DNA of 64,000 bases from Bacillus massilinigeriensis (GTDB taxonomy: Bacteria > Bacillota > Bacilli > Bacillales > Cytobacillaceae): assembly GCF_900111815.1 (NCBI RefSeq), contig NZ_LT630004.1, positions 719,671-783,670 of the forward strand. The letters are read 5' to 3'. The notes under the pieces were generated by a model that was not told the DNA's origin, ran no database searches, and saw only the letters and a list, made by a program, of their open reading frames with translations. The translations under genes and the position numbers were made by a program. Below, piece by piece: positions 42,829-52,312 of this stretch; position 1 is the first letter of the stretch, and each line of letters begins with the position of its first letter.

Positions 42829-42909
42829 TTTAATGAAAGTGATGATGGAGGATTTTTATTTAGTGAAACGGGGAATATATAACTTGATAATCAAAATTAA
42901 ACAAATTGA

Positions 42910-42966
42910 TTGACAATATCATTAAAGTATCATAAGATTACTTTGAATTAAATATATTTTATTTAA
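42910..42966 (+). promoter_or_regulatory. Azoreductase promoter with adjacent AT-rich dyad
   Basis: TTGACA at 42910-42915, a 17-base spacer, and TAAGAT at 42933-42938. A perfect dyad TTAAATA-N5-TATTTAA at 42948-42966 covers the start point and could be the operator of a MarR/DUF24-type quinone sensor. The dyad is AT-rich, so chance is not excluded. Confidence 0.6.
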
Positions 42967-43009
42967 AAATATACGAATTTGAAAAAAATTAAGGGAAAGG
43001 TTGATCACA

Positions 43010-43645
43010 GTGGCAAAAGTTCTTTATATTACTGCAAATCCTATGGGAGAAGATCGCTCATTCAGCATTGCTGCAGGTAATGCATTCATTTCATCATACA
43101 AGGAGGTTAATCCTGCAGACGAAGTTGTAACAATCGATTTGTTCAAAGAGTATATTCCAGAAATAGATGGCGATGTTCTGGGGGCATGGGGAAAATTAGC
43201 TGCAGGAACTCAGTTTGACAGCTTGTCAGCCGCTGAGCAGAAAAAAGTAGGTCGTCTGGCTGAGCTTGTGGATCAATTTGTAGGTGCGGATAAGTACGTA
43301 TTTGTAACACCAATGTGGAATTTCTCATTTCCTCCAGTAATGAAAGCATATTTGGATGCTGTTTCTGTAGCTGGGAAGACTTTTAAATATACGGAGCAAG
43401 GTCCAGTCGGCTTACTGACAGATAAGAAAGCATTGCACATCCAAGCACGCGGTGGTTTCTACTCAGAAGGTCCTGCTTGCGAAATGGAAATGGGTCATCG
43501 CTATATTTCTGTACTTATGGGCTTTTTCGGCGTTCCATCTCTTGAAGGCTTGTTCGTTGAAGGGCATAACGCAATGCCTGATAAAGCTGCCGAAATCAAA
43601 GAGGATGCCGTCAAGCGTGCAGCTGAACTTGGAAGTAAATTTTAA
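43010..43645 (+). CDS. azoR: FMN-dependent NADH-azoreductase
   Basis: 211 residues, flavodoxin-like fold. [11 protein letters not shown] at the start binds the flavin phosphate region; [20 protein letters not shown] and QARGGFY are the FMN-binding blocks of AzoR. It reduces quinones and azo compounds with two electrons and helps against electrophile stress. GTG 43010 lies 9 bases after GGGAAAGG; an in-frame TTG at 43001 is less likely. Which of the B. subtilis paralogues AzoR1 or AzoR2 it matches is not clear. Confidence 0.9.
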   Translation: MAKVLYITANPMGEDRSFSIAAGNAFISSYKEVNPADEVVTIDLFKEYIPEIDGDVLGAWGKLAAGTQFDSLSAAEQKKVGRLAELVDQFVGADKYVFVTPMWNFSFPPVMKAYLDAVSVAGKTFKYTEQGPVGLLTDKKALHIQARGGFYSEGPACEMEMGHRYISVLMGFFGVPSLEGLFVEGHNAMPDKAAEIKEDAVKRAAELGSKF

Positions 43646-43662
43646 TCCGAAAAAGAAATTCA

Positions 43663-43694
43663 GAGCAGCTCATATTGGGCTGTTCTTTTTTTAT
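43663..43694 (+). terminator. Terminator after azoR
   Basis: AGAGCAGC pairs with GGCTGTTCT (one G-U pair), then TTTTTTT. Confidence 0.8.
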
Positions 43695-43831
43695 GTTGTT
43701 ATGCAGTGGTTGATTTCGCCACTCCAGCTGCCGAGAGCTATCCCAGGCTATGCATAGCTTTTTATATAGAACGTGCATTCGTATTTTTTGGATGGTACAA
43801 TGAAGGAAAAGGCATCGAAAGGAACGGGAAG

Positions 43832-45064
43832 ATGAAGGAAATTACTTTTTTACATAGCGCTGATTTGCATCTCGATAGCCCGATGACCGGCCTGCAGTCA
43901 CTGCCTGGGCCTATTTTTAACAGGCTTCGCCAAAGCACTTTTAAAGCGCTGGCCAACCTTGTAGATAAAGCAATTAAACATGACGTTGACTTTGTTATTG
44001 TTGCAGGCGATATATATGATGGAGCGGACCGCAGTCTAAAAGCGCAAACGGGCTTTCGAAAAGAGATGGAGCGCCTTTGTGCTGCTGGTATTCCTGCCTA
44101 TATTATCCACGGAAATCATGATCATCTTGGAGGGAACTGGCCAAAGGTAGAGCTGCCGGAAAACGTTCATGTTTTTCCAGGACGGATACATAGAGAACGT
44201 TTCGTCAAGGCCGACGGTACGGCTGCCCATTTGTATGGATTTAGCTACCCTGAGCGGCATGTAACAGATAGATGGTCAGATCAGTATGAAAAAGCGGATG
44301 ATGCTGATTACCATATTGGAATTTTGCATGGTCATGCAGAAGGAGAGTGGGATCACGGCAAATATGCCCCCTTTACTGTTTCTGAATTGATGAAGAAGAA
44401 CTTTGATTACTGGGCGCTCGGCCACATCCACAAAAGGATCAAGCTTGCAGAAAGCCCTCCGATTATTTACTCTGGTAACCCTCAAGGAAGGAATCGCAAG
44501 GAAACAGGGAAGAAAGGCTGCTATCTTGTAAGATTGACAGAGAACGGGACAGACCTGCAATTTTTAGAAACAAACGATGTCATTTGGACAGAAATCAGCT
44601 TAGATGGTTCAAGCGTGGGAAATGCGGGAGATTTGTATCGGCTCTGCAGGGAAGAAGCAGATAGGCAACGTGAAAGAGGAAAAGGGGTCATCCTTTCTTT
44701 GACTATTGAAGGCATCAGAACGGATATCAAGGAGCTTAGGGCAGCAATTGAAACCGGTGAACTATTAGAAATTCTACAGGAAGAAGAGAAAGACGAGGAT
44801 AATTTTGTCTGGATTCCTTCTCTTTCCTATAGAACCGATTTTATTTATGAACGGGAAAAACTCGTGTTGCAAGGAGAGTTTTACAAGGAAATGCTGACGG
44901 TAATCGATGAGTACAATGACTTTCCTAATACGCTATCTCCTCTATTCAACCATAATCTTGCACGAAGGCATTTAGACGAGCTGGATGAGACAGAAGAAAA
45001 AGAACTGTTGAAAGAAGCGGAAAAACTGCTCATTACACTGTTTGAACGAGAGGAGGGCATGTGA
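43832..45064 (+). CDS. yhaO: SbcD-like metallophosphoesterase YhaO
   Basis: 410 residues. Calcineurin-like metal motifs: HSADLHLDSP, VAGDIYDG, IHGNHD, ILHGHAEG and ALGHIHKR. It is predicted to be a nuclease subunit that works with the SMC-like YhaN in DNA repair, as SbcD does with SbcC. ATG 43832 is 4 bases after AAAGGAACGGG; a long upstream extension of the frame has no site. The stop precedes yhaN by 4 bases. Confidence 0.9.
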   Translation: MKEITFLHSADLHLDSPMTGLQSLPGPIFNRLRQSTFKALANLVDKAIKHDVDFVIVAGDIYDGADRSLKAQTGFRKEMERLCAAGIPAYIIHGNHDHLGGNWPKVELPENVHVFPGRIHRERFVKADGTAAHLYGFSYPERHVTDRWSDQYEKADDADYHIGILHGHAEGEWDHGKYAPFTVSELMKKNFDYWALGHIHKRIKLAESPPIIYSGNPQGRNRKETGKKGCYLVRLTENGTDLQFLETNDVIWTEISLDGSSVGNAGDLYRLCREEADRQRERGKGVILSLTIEGIRTDIKELRAAIETGELLEILQEEEKDEDNFVWIPSLSYRTDFIYEREKLVLQGEFYKEMLTVIDEYNDFPNTLSPLFNHNLARRHLDELDETEEKELLKEAEKLLITLFEREEGM

Positions 45065-45068
45065 GCCT

Positions 45069-48000
45069 ATGAAATTACAGGAGATACATATTTACGGGTA
45101 TGGAAAGCTGGAAAATGTCTCATTCAAAAGCCTTCAGGATGTGCAGGTTTTTTATGGAGCAAATGAAGCAGGTAAATCAACGATAATGAGTTTTATCCAT
45201 AGTATCCTGTTCGGTTTTCCGACAAAACAGCAGGCTGAGCTGCGTTATGAACCGAAAAAACATTCAAAATATGGTGGCATGATTGTTGCTGAGTTTTCCA
45301 CAATTGGGTCGGCAGTGATCGAAAGGGTGAAAGGAAGAGCGATTGGAGATGTTACTGTAACATTGCCTGACGGTACGATCGGTGGAGAAGAACTGTTAGC
45401 GAATCTTCTTGGCGGTATCGACAAAAACTTTTATCAGTCGATTTTCTCCTTCGGTTTCCAAGGGCTGCAGAACATCCACAATATGAAAGGAGAGGAGCTT
45501 GGCAGGTTCCTCTTTTCAGCCGGAGCGCTTGGGGGGGATAAGCTGATGGCCGTCGAAAACGATCTTGTCAGCAGGATGGAACAGCTGTTCAAGCCTGGCG
45601 GAAAGAAACCCGAGTTAAATGCAGCGTTGACAGAACTGAAAGAGCTGCAGGAATCGCTGAAAAAGGCCGAAAAAGAAAGTGCTGAATACCTTCGTCTGCT
45701 AAAGGAAAAAGAAGAGCATGAGCAGAAGCTATTCTCCATTCAGAATGAACTGGATCAAAAAAATCGGAGATTGGCGAGACTTAAATTATTAAAACAAGCA
45801 ATGCCATGGATTGTGGAAGGAGACAAACTGAAAAAAAACCTTAATGATCAACCAGTGGCATTTCCCGAAGGTGGTCTTTCCCGCTTGGACTCTATACTGG
45901 AAAGGGAGCGACCGTTATTAAGGAGGCATGCTATTCTTGCTGAAAAAATTGATGCTCTCGAAAAGGAAGCGGAAAAATCCCGTCCAGACTATGCCTTTCA
46001 AGTGCGGGAGGCAGAGATTTTGGCACGAATAGAATCACTGCCTTTCTATGAGCAGGAACGAGCGAAAAAGCGGGAGCTCGACTCACGGCTTGAAGAAATC
46101 GATGCGGAAATCGAGAGAGTGAATAATACTTTAAATACAAGGTTTACCGAGGAGAATATCAGCTCTTCCAACACAGGTTTTTATATAAGGGAAAAGGCTG
46201 AAGAAATTCAGCAGCAAAAGGAGATTCTCTCACAAAAAAAACGTCGGCTCGATGAATCTTTTCAAGAAGAGGCCGAAGCAGTTAAACAGTTAGAAGAAGA
46301 AATTCGCAGGCTAGAGCAGGAAACTCCAGATGAAAAATTGCACGATAAGAATGAAGCAAGGCTGCGAGCGCTGAAAGAAAGAGAAAAGCTTGAAGAAGAG
46401 TACAGACTATTAAAAGCTGTTGGAATAAAGGGTGAAACTGGAAATAATAACGGACAAAAGCGAGATCGTCTTAATCTGTTTCTATTTGGCATATTTTTCC
46501 TTGTTATTCTCAGTGCGGGTATATTCCAAGCGCAATGGCTGCTTGCAGCGGTAGGTGCAGTTGGGCTTGGAATGATAATATTGATGCTCCTTCGCTCTTC
46601 CGCCCCCAGGGATCATGCTCCGCACGAAAGCGAAGAATCCTGGGTTGAACGTCTTGTGGAGCTTGAAAAGCTGCTAGCAGAAAGCGATGGACAGGACGGT
46701 AGTTTGTTAAGAGAAAAAGTAGAGCGTGACAAAAACTTATTGAAAAAGCTCGAGGAAGCCAAAGCAAGGCTGGAGCAGCAAAATGAGCGCTTTGACCGTG
46801 TGATTGGCTCCTTTGAAGAGTGGGAAAAGGAAATAGTGGAGCTGAACAACGAGCAGTCGCAAATAGTTGCAGAGCTGAAACTTCACGATTTTCCTGACAG
46901 CGGGAAGATTTTCGATGCCTTCCTTCTTGTGGAAAGGCAGAAGCAGCTTTTTCAAGAACGGCACGCAGTCCAAACAAGAAGAGACAATCTGATTGCTATA
47001 CAAGATGATGTGGAGAGCGCGTTCAAGCAATTATCGGAAGAAGTTCTAGCCGGAGAGGGAAGGAACCTTTTTGAAATTGCCTCACTCCTGAAAGTGAAAG
47101 TTCGGAGGGAAACAGAAAGGAATGCAGCCAATAGGGAAGTTCTGGCCAAACTTTCACAATGGAAGGAAGAAGAGGAGACAAACGCTAAAGAACTAGAAAT
47201 GCTTCTTTCTGAAAAAAAAGAGCTGTTTGAAATTGCCGCTGTCTCAGATGAAAATGCATTTCGTCAGGCTGGAAATAAGGCGATGCAGCAAAAAGAACAA
47301 TGGAGGCGGCTGGAGGAAGTTTCTCTTCAACTGGACGTGTTGGGAGTAACAGAGAAGGAAATGAAGGATGTTCTTTCAGGAATGGATATTAACGAAGAGT
47401 TTACTATAATTCAAAAGAATATAGAAAGCTTAAATGCGAAGCAGGAGGGCTTGCGTGACCAATTGGCCAGGGTTCGTCACAACATCCTCGTACTCGAAGA
47501 AGGAGGGACATATAGCGAAAGGCTTCATGAGTATCGGCTTCACAAATCAGCCTTCAGAGAAAAAGCAAAGGAGTGGGCAAAGCTCGCGATTGCCAAGGAA
47601 CTGCTTTCCAAAACAGTGGAAAAGTATAAGTCAACAAGGCTTCCCGGAGTCCTACGAAAAGCGGAAGAACATTTGAGCTTCCTAACGGACGGAGAATACA
47701 CACGAATCATCCCGCGCGCTTCAGGAAGCGGTTTTTGGATTGAGGACAAGCATCGAACACGCTTTACGGCAAATGAGCTTAGCCAGGCAACAGCTGAGCA
47801 AGTATATGTCTCTATCAGGCTTTCACTGGCTATGGCTTTAAATAGTCAGTACCCATTTCCATTTTTGCTGGACGACAGCTTTGTCAATTTTGATAAAGTG
47901 AGAACAGGGCGGATGATGGAGCTTATCAAAAGTATTTCAGGAAACCAAGTACTCTTTTTCACTTGTCATCCCCATTTGCTGGAGAAGTTTGAGCCTATCC

Positions 48001-48089
48001 AAACCATTCACCTTTCCTTTCGAAGGAAAGATGCAAAGGGAGAAGAATCATCCATAGTAAAGATAAACGCGGGTACGGTTGGAATATGA
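45069..48089 (+). CDS. yhaN: SMC-like ATPase YhaN (SbcE)
   Basis: 1006 residues. Walker A is YGANEAGKSTIMSF at residue 35; the D-loop/Walker B PFLLDDSFVNFD is near residue 945. Two long coiled-coil arms (about 190-460 and 520-860) flank a hydrophobic piece NLFLFGIFFLVILSAGIFQA near 470, which forms one or two membrane spans where SbcC has its hook. This suggests a membrane-tethered SMC-like protein, as noted for YhaN. ATG 45069 follows GAGGAGG. It is about 40 residues longer than B. subtilis YhaN. Confidence 0.9.
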   Translation: MKLQEIHIYGYGKLENVSFKSLQDVQVFYGANEAGKSTIMSFIHSILFGFPTKQQAELRYEPKKHSKYGGMIVAEFSTIGSAVIERVKGRAIGDVTVTLPDGTIGGEELLANLLGGIDKNFYQSIFSFGFQGLQNIHNMKGEELGRFLFSAGALGGDKLMAVENDLVSRMEQLFKPGGKKPELNAALTELKELQESLKKAEKESAEYLRLLKEKEEHEQKLFSIQNELDQKNRRLARLKLLKQAMPWIVEGDKLKKNLNDQPVAFPEGGLSRLDSILERERPLLRRHAILAEKIDALEKEAEKSRPDYAFQVREAEILARIESLPFYEQERAKKRELDSRLEEIDAEIERVNNTLNTRFTEENISSSNTGFYIREKAEEIQQQKEILSQKKRRLDESFQEEAEAVKQLEEEIRRLEQETPDEKLHDKNEARLRALKEREKLEEEYRLLKAVGIKGETGNNNGQKRDRLNLFLFGIFFLVILSAGIFQAQWLLAAVGAVGLGMIILMLLRSSAPRDHAPHESEESWVERLVELEKLLAESDGQDGSLLREKVERDKNLLKKLEEAKARLEQQNERFDRVIGSFEEWEKEIVELNNEQSQIVAELKLHDFPDSGKIFDAFLLVERQKQLFQERHAVQTRRDNLIAIQDDVESAFKQLSEEVLAGEGRNLFEIASLLKVKVRRETERNAANREVLAKLSQWKEEEETNAKELEMLLSEKKELFEIAAVSDENAFRQAGNKAMQQKEQWRRLEEVSLQLDVLGVTEKEMKDVLSGMDINEEFTIIQKNIESLNAKQEGLRDQLARVRHNILVLEEGGTYSERLHEYRLHKSAFREKAKEWAKLAIAKELLSKTVEKYKSTRLPGVLRKAEEHLSFLTDGEYTRIIPRASGSGFWIEDKHRTRFTANELSQATAEQVYVSIRLSLAMALNSQYPFPFLLDDSFVNFDKVRTGRMMELIKSISGNQVLFFTCHPHLLEKFEPIQTIHLSFRRKDAKGEESSIVKINAGTVGI

Positions 48090-48126
48090 TATACTTTTTT
48101 GTAGGAAGGGAGCGGAGAATTGAAAT

Positions 48127-49071
48127 ATGGAAAAAGGTGTTTTAGATTACGAAATTGGCGAACAAGTGGAATTGTTTTTACTGATAAAAAGCTCTACAAA
48201 AGGAATCGCAAGCAATGGTAAGCCTTTCCTTTCCCTGACACTCCAGGATACGAGCGGGGACATTGAGGCAAAGCTATGGGATGTATCCGAAGGCGATGAA
48301 GTCAGGTACGGTCCTGAGAAAATAGTGAAAATCCAGGGAGATATTCAGAATTATCGGGGGAGGATCCAACTTAAGATCAGGCAAATAAGGCCGTCAGCTC
48401 AAGGAGATGGGGTAAAGCTAGCGGATTTTCTCGAAACTGCTCCTCTAGGCCAGGACGAAATGACCTCAAAGCTTACTCAGTATATTTTTGATATGAAGAA
48501 TCCCAATATCCAACGTATTACAAGGCATTTGTTGAAAAAGCATAAAGCTGAATTCATGGAGTTTCCTGCTGCAACGAAGAATCACCATGAATTTGTTTCA
48601 GGTCTTGCTTATCATGTTGTTTCCATGCTTGACTTGGCGAGAGTAATTGCAGAACTGTATCCAAGCCTCGACAAGGACTTGCTTTATGCAGGTATCATCC
48701 TTCACGACCTTGGAAAGGTCAAGGAGCTTTCTGGTCCTGTAGCTGCAACGTATACAGTGGAAGGAAATCTTCTTGGGCATATCTCCATCATGGTGACGGA
48801 AATTGGGAAGGCTGCAGAAGAGCTAGGTATTGCCGGAGAGGAAGTGGTCATCCTTCAGCATATGGTTCTATCTCATCATGGCAAAGCTGAATGGGGCAGT
48901 CCAAAGCCTCCGATGATCAAGGAAGCAGAAATTCTTCATTATATCGATAATCTCGATGCAAAAATGAACATGCTCGACAGGGCTATGGCGAGAGTGAAGC
49001 CTGGAGAGTTTTCCGAAAGAATATACGCACTCGATAATCGTTCATTCTATAAGCCGGTTTTTCAAAAGTGA
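48127..49071 (+). CDS. yhaM: 3'-5' exoribonuclease YhaM
   Basis: 314 residues. An OB-fold nucleic-acid binding domain ([19 protein letters not shown], residues 20-95) is followed by an HD domain: [12 protein letters not shown], the HD pair in [11 protein letters not shown] and [15 protein letters not shown]. It degrades RNA and single-stranded DNA from the 3' end, with Mn2+ preferred. ATG 48127 follows GGAAGGGAGCGG. It lies downstream of yhaN as in B. subtilis. Confidence 0.93.
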   Translation: MEKGVLDYEIGEQVELFLLIKSSTKGIASNGKPFLSLTLQDTSGDIEAKLWDVSEGDEVRYGPEKIVKIQGDIQNYRGRIQLKIRQIRPSAQGDGVKLADFLETAPLGQDEMTSKLTQYIFDMKNPNIQRITRHLLKKHKAEFMEFPAATKNHHEFVSGLAYHVVSMLDLARVIAELYPSLDKDLLYAGIILHDLGKVKELSGPVAATYTVEGNLLGHISIMVTEIGKAAEELGIAGEEVVILQHMVLSHHGKAEWGSPKPPMIKEAEILHYIDNLDAKMNMLDRAMARVKPGEFSERIYALDNRSFYKPVFQK

Positions 49072-49204
49072 CAGAATAATAGAAGAAGAGGAAGCATTTA
49101 AACTGCTTTCTCTTTTTTTTGTATGGAGAGAGATTCGCAGTTATAACGATTTCCGGGAAAGCATATACTTCTAGAAAAGTGGACAACCATTATTAGGAGG
49201 GGAA

Positions 49205-49390
49205 ATGATGACAATTCCAATCTGGGTTATGGCGGTTGCTGCAGGGGTGCTGATTAGCGCCATTATGGCAGTCAAGACAGGGAAAGAAGAAAGAAGGATG
49301 GAAGAAGAAATTATCGAGCGGGAAGGCGATGCGTACATGAAGCGCTTGGAGGAAGAAAAAGCGAGAAGGACTGGCTCTATGGAGGTATAG
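49205..49390 (+). CDS. yhaL: Sporulation protein YhaL
   Basis: 61 residues. One N-terminal membrane helix (IPIWVMAVAAGVLISAIMAV) is followed by a highly charged helix (EERRMEEEIIEREGDAYMKR). It belongs to the YhaL family, expressed in sporulation in B. subtilis; function unknown. ATG 49205 and ATG 49208 both follow TAGGAGGGG. A strong terminator follows. Confidence 0.85.
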   Translation: MMTIPIWVMAVAAGVLISAIMAVKTGKEERRMEEEIIEREGDAYMKRLEEEKARRTGSMEV

Positions 49391-49422
49391 AAAAAGGTTC
49401 CCGCGAATGGGAACCTTTTTCT
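49391..49422. terminator. Bidirectional terminator between yhaL and prsA
   Basis: AAAAAGGTTCCC-N6-GGGAACCTTTTT. Confidence 0.92.
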
Positions 49423-49435
49423 ATATTTATTTTTA

Positions 49436-50305
49436 TTACTGAGCTTGGGGCTGGCTGTTAGTCTTGAGAGCGTCTTTTAGGTCTTTATCTTTAATTTTTA
49501 CGTCAGCTGCTTTAACTTCGTCTTGAAGATTCTGCTGCATTTTTTGTGGATCTACTTTGGAAAGCTTTAGATCGTACTCTAGCTTGTCCTTCATTTCATC
49601 ATACGATTTTTTCTCTTTCTTATCCGTCAACTTGATGATATGCCATCCCATTTCTGTTTTGACAGGCTTGCTGATTTCACCAACTTTTAAGCTGTAGGCT
49701 GCTTTTTCAAACTCAGGAACCATCTTGCCTGGACCAAAGTAGCCGAGGTCGCCGCCGTTTTGAGCAGAGCCAGGATCCTTAGAGAATTCTTTAGCAATAC
49801 CCTCGAACTTTTCTCCTTTATCAAGCTTAGCTTTGATTTCATTTATAAGCTTTTCGTCTTTTGCTTCAACGAGGATATGGCTAGCCTTGATATCTGGCTT
49901 GTATTCATCGTAGCTCTTCTTGATGTCTTTTTCAGAAACTTTGATGTCTTTCATTGCAGCTTTTTCCATCATAATTTGGTCTTTCAGCACTTTTTTTAGT
50001 TCTTTTTCATTTTTCAGGTTGTTTTGCTGAAGGACAAGTTCAAAGTTTTCACCAAGCTCTTCCTTTAGTTCTTTTAATTTCTTGTCTACTTCTTCGTCTG
50101 TAACTTTATATTTCTTGGAAAGCACCTTTTTGTAGACAAGCTCCTGAACTGCCTGCTCGCCATACTTATCTTTCATTGATTGATACAACTCGTCCTTTGT
50201 AATGTCACCTGCATCCGTCTTGACGACGACATCCGAAGAACCGGCATTACATGCACTTAAAGTTAAAACCCCAGCAATACCTAGGGGAAGCATCCACTTT
50301 TTCAT
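49436..50305 (-). CDS. prsA: Foldase lipoprotein PrsA
   Basis: 289 residues. Signal peptide MKKWMLPLGIAGVLTLSAC with lipobox LSAC (Cys19) anchors it to the outer face of the membrane. A parvulin (PpiC) prolyl isomerase domain spans about residues 134-225 (KASHILVEAKDE, GGDLGYFGPGKMVPEF, KTEMGWHIIKL). It helps exported proteins fold after Sec secretion. ATG 50305 follows TTAGGAGTT; the frame is open further up but without a ribosome binding site. It stands alone, as in B. subtilis. Confidence 0.95.
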   Translation of the reverse strand: MKKWMLPLGIAGVLTLSACNAGSSDVVVKTDAGDITKDELYQSMKDKYGEQAVQELVYKKVLSKKYKVTDEEVDKKLKELKEELGENFELVLQQNNLKNEKELKKVLKDQIMMEKAAMKDIKVSEKDIKKSYDEYKPDIKASHILVEAKDEKLINEIKAKLDKGEKFEGIAKEFSKDPGSAQNGGDLGYFGPGKMVPEFEKAAYSLKVGEISKPVKTEMGWHIIKLTDKKEKKSYDEMKDKLEYDLKLSKVDPQKMQQNLQDEVKAADVKIKDKDLKDALKTNSQPQAQ

Positions 50306-50541
50306 AAGAACAACTCCTAACAAAAAATTCTGGTTATTTTTCACGTTCATATTTTTTACTATAACACAAAACAAGGGGAGTACAAAAAGTTTTCTTACAC
50401 TTTTCGGTCTGTCACATGTTGGCGAATGTTTGTTTATTGAAAAATCGGGCACGAAAAAGGCACTTATGCGGGATAAACGCCCATGCTCAAATGCAAGCGG
50501 CTGAATAGGATATGTTATCAACCAGGGAAGGAGGTGCCAGT

Positions 50542-50625
50542 ATGGGTGCAGGTTACGGCGCTGGTTTTGCGCTGATTGTCGTATTATTCATTCTGTTGAT
50601 TATTGTAGGTGCGGCGTGGCTGTAA
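50542..50625 (+). CDS. YjcZ-type tiny sporulation membrane protein (first)
   Basis: 27 residues, MGAGYGAGFALIVVLFILLI then IVGAAWL. Gly-rich head, one hydrophobic helix and a Trp at the end are the pattern of the YjcZ/SscA tiny spore protein family. GGAAGGAGGTG precedes ATG 50542 at ideal spacing. It is tandem with a close relative. Confidence 0.85.
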   Translation: MGAGYGAGFALIVVLFILLIIVGAAWL

Positions 50626-50659
50626 AAAATCACGTTTTCATATAGAAAGGAGGGTTACT

Positions 50660-50749
50660 ATGTCCGGATCTTGCGGTTTTGGCGGAGGATTTGCCTTGTT
50701 GGTTGTCCTCTTCATTTTGCTTATCATCATTGGAGCATCCTGGTATTAA
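50660..50749 (+). CDS. YjcZ-type tiny sporulation membrane protein (second)
   Basis: 29 residues, MSGSCGFGGGFALLVVLFIL then LIIIGASWY. It is a paralogue of the preceding 27-residue protein, with an added Cys in the Gly-rich head. AAAGGAGGG precedes ATG 50660. A hairpin terminator follows. Confidence 0.88.
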   Translation: MSGSCGFGGGFALLVVLFILLIIIGASWY

Positions 50750-50769
50750 CTTTGGAGATTGAAAGCAAA

Positions 50770-50793
50770 AGCGGTGAGTTTATTCTCACCGCT
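50770..50793. terminator. Hairpin after the YjcZ-type pair
   Basis: AGCGGTGAG-N5/6-CTCACCGCT with a weak T-rich tail on each side. Confidence 0.65.
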
Positions 50794-50805
50794 TCAGTCA
50801 TGCCG

Positions 50806-50994
50806 TTATGCAAACAGGACCTCCACATAGGAAGATACCAGTAAAATCGTGATAAGGATATTGATTTTCCTGAACACGCCGGGTTGCCTTTCTTCTGGTA
50901 TTTCTTTTTGCGTACAGAGGGAATCTGTCAGCCTGTTAATTTGATAGAGGATGAATGATGCAAAAATGATGAACACACCAAAAATGGAAATCAT
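50806..50994 (-). CDS. Small two-span membrane protein of unknown function
   Basis: 62 residues. Hydrophobic segments at about 2-18 and 42-60 flank a charged loop (CTQKEIPEERQPG). ATG 50994 follows GGGAGGGA, so it is probably a real gene. It may correspond to one of the small yha genes between prsA and yhaI in B. subtilis, but I cannot name it. Confidence 0.65.
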   Translation of the reverse strand: MISIFGVFIIFASFILYQINRLTDSLCTQKEIPEERQPGVFRKINILITILLVSSYVEVLFA

Positions 50995-51149
50995 CCAGAA
51001 ATCCCTCCCTTTACCAATATTGTCTGTTTATAAGATTATCAAAAAAAAATTCAAAAAGATAGTTTTTTATAACCGCTTTCCTGCCGATATTGTAAAATAT
51101 AGGGTGTATACATAGCAACATGGACGGCAATAAAGGAGTGTTAGATTAA

Positions 51150-51491
51150 ATGGATATAACAGAAATTTTGGATAGAATAAAAAGGCTGGAATTTCATCAG
51201 AAGTTGCTGCTGCAGTTGATAAAGGATTCTAGTTATCCTTTTTACGAATATATTCTCCGACAAACCTTGTCGGAAGAAGAAGTTTCACGAATAATGAAAA
51301 CTTGTGAGCGTTTGAGCAAAGAATTCCAAAAGCAGAAAGCGGAGGGGTTTGTGCACTTTCATCCGCTTTATAAGGATTTCTGCGAAAGCCTTGCGCCTCG
51401 GTTGGAGGCCGAGGAAATCATGGAGGCGCTCAGAAGGCAGGGGCTTTATGTAGCTTTGATGACAGAGTTAGAAAAATATAAATTAAATTAA
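51150..51491 (+). CDS. yhaI: YhaI-like protein (DUF1878)
   Basis: 113 residues, helical, soluble. LDRIKRLEFHQKLLLQLI and FYEYILRQTLSEEEV are typical of YhaI, the same length as in B. subtilis. No function is known. ATG 51150 is 6 bases after AAAGGAGTG. It converges on hpr. Confidence 0.85.
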   Translation: MDITEILDRIKRLEFHQKLLLQLIKDSSYPFYEYILRQTLSEEEVSRIMKTCERLSKEFQKQKAEGFVHFHPLYKDFCESLAPRLEAEEIMEALRRQGLYVALMTELEKYKLN

Positions 51492-51498
51492 AATTAAA

Positions 51499-52074
51499 TT
51501 ATACTACTTCTGACTCTATCTCTTCCTTTTTTCGAAGTTTACCTTCAGCTTCAGTGAATTGACTGTCGATGTTGTTGAAGGACTTCTCAAAGATTTCCAT
51601 GAAATCATCTCCGTAGATGTTTCGGACAATTGCCATGATTTCAATGACATCTGGGAATTTGCCATACAGGTTTTTAAGCGGAAGGGCGCCGGTAAAAACC
51701 GCGTTTTTGTCAGGCTCATAGTTTTCCATTAACGCTAGGAGAACTTCTTCTCCTTTTGGTGTAAGCTGTATATAAGTGTTCCGCTTATCGCTTTCCTTTT
51801 TAGAAAACTTGAGGTATCCGCGTTCCTCCAGTTTCTTTGAAAAGTTGAAAGCAGTGGAAACATGCATGACACCGAATTTCGCAACATCCGAAATGGAGGC
51901 CCCGTTTAGATGGTAGGCAATCCAGAGAATATGATGCTCATTGATATTGAGGTCAAACGGTTTGATCCATTGCTGCCAGTCTTTCTCGATGGACTTCCAA
52001 AGCGCTTTACTTAGTTGTGCAATTCTCTGGCTGAAAAGCATTGCTTCTTTCATTGAATAATCTTTCTCAGTCAT
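51499..52074 (-). CDS. hpr: MarR-family transition-state regulator Hpr (ScoC)
   Basis: 191 residues. The winged helix ([36 protein letters not shown], the wing [15 protein letters not shown]) is that of B. subtilis ScoC/Hpr. It represses extracellular proteases, peptide permeases and sporulation genes during growth and the transition state. The C-terminal acidic tail is also typical. ATG 52074 is placed after GGGTGACAATAGG; it begins [12 protein letters not shown] as in the family. Confidence 0.93.
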   Translation of the reverse strand: MTEKDYSMKEAMLFSQRIAQLSKALWKSIEKDWQQWIKPFDLNINEHHILWIAYHLNGASISDVAKFGVMHVSTAFNFSKKLEERGYLKFSKKESDKRNTYIQLTPKGEEVLLALMENYEPDKNAVFTGALPLKNLYGKFPDVIEIMAIVRNIYGDDFMEIFEKSFNNIDSQFTEAEGKLRKKEEIESEVV

Positions 52075-52263
52075 CCTATTGTCACCCACTTTATTGTTTC
52101 TATTAACATTATGCCAATAAAACAAAAAATAATAAAGTATTAATATACTAAATTTTTAGAAAACCACTCTTTTATTTTTGCATTCTTTGTTTAACAAAGA
52201 CAGAAAAACGGATGCCATCCTATTTTTCTTTTCTTAGCATTTTGTTCGCCATAGAATAAAAAA

Positions 52264-52300
52264 CTCCTCCATCGCCGGCAGACGAACGAGGAGGAGAGGA
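52264..52300 (-). terminator. Terminator of yhaH (minus strand)
   Basis: CTCCTCC and GGAGGAG arms (52264-52270, 52290-52296) with a T-run on the minus strand beyond 52264. Confidence 0.75.
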
Positions 52301-52312
52301 AAGAATCCTTCA

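Noticed and set aside
46510-46977. 155-codon minus-strand frame inside yhaN
   Set aside because: Antisense to a coiled-coil-coding region, no start signals, low-complexity composition. It is a shadow frame.
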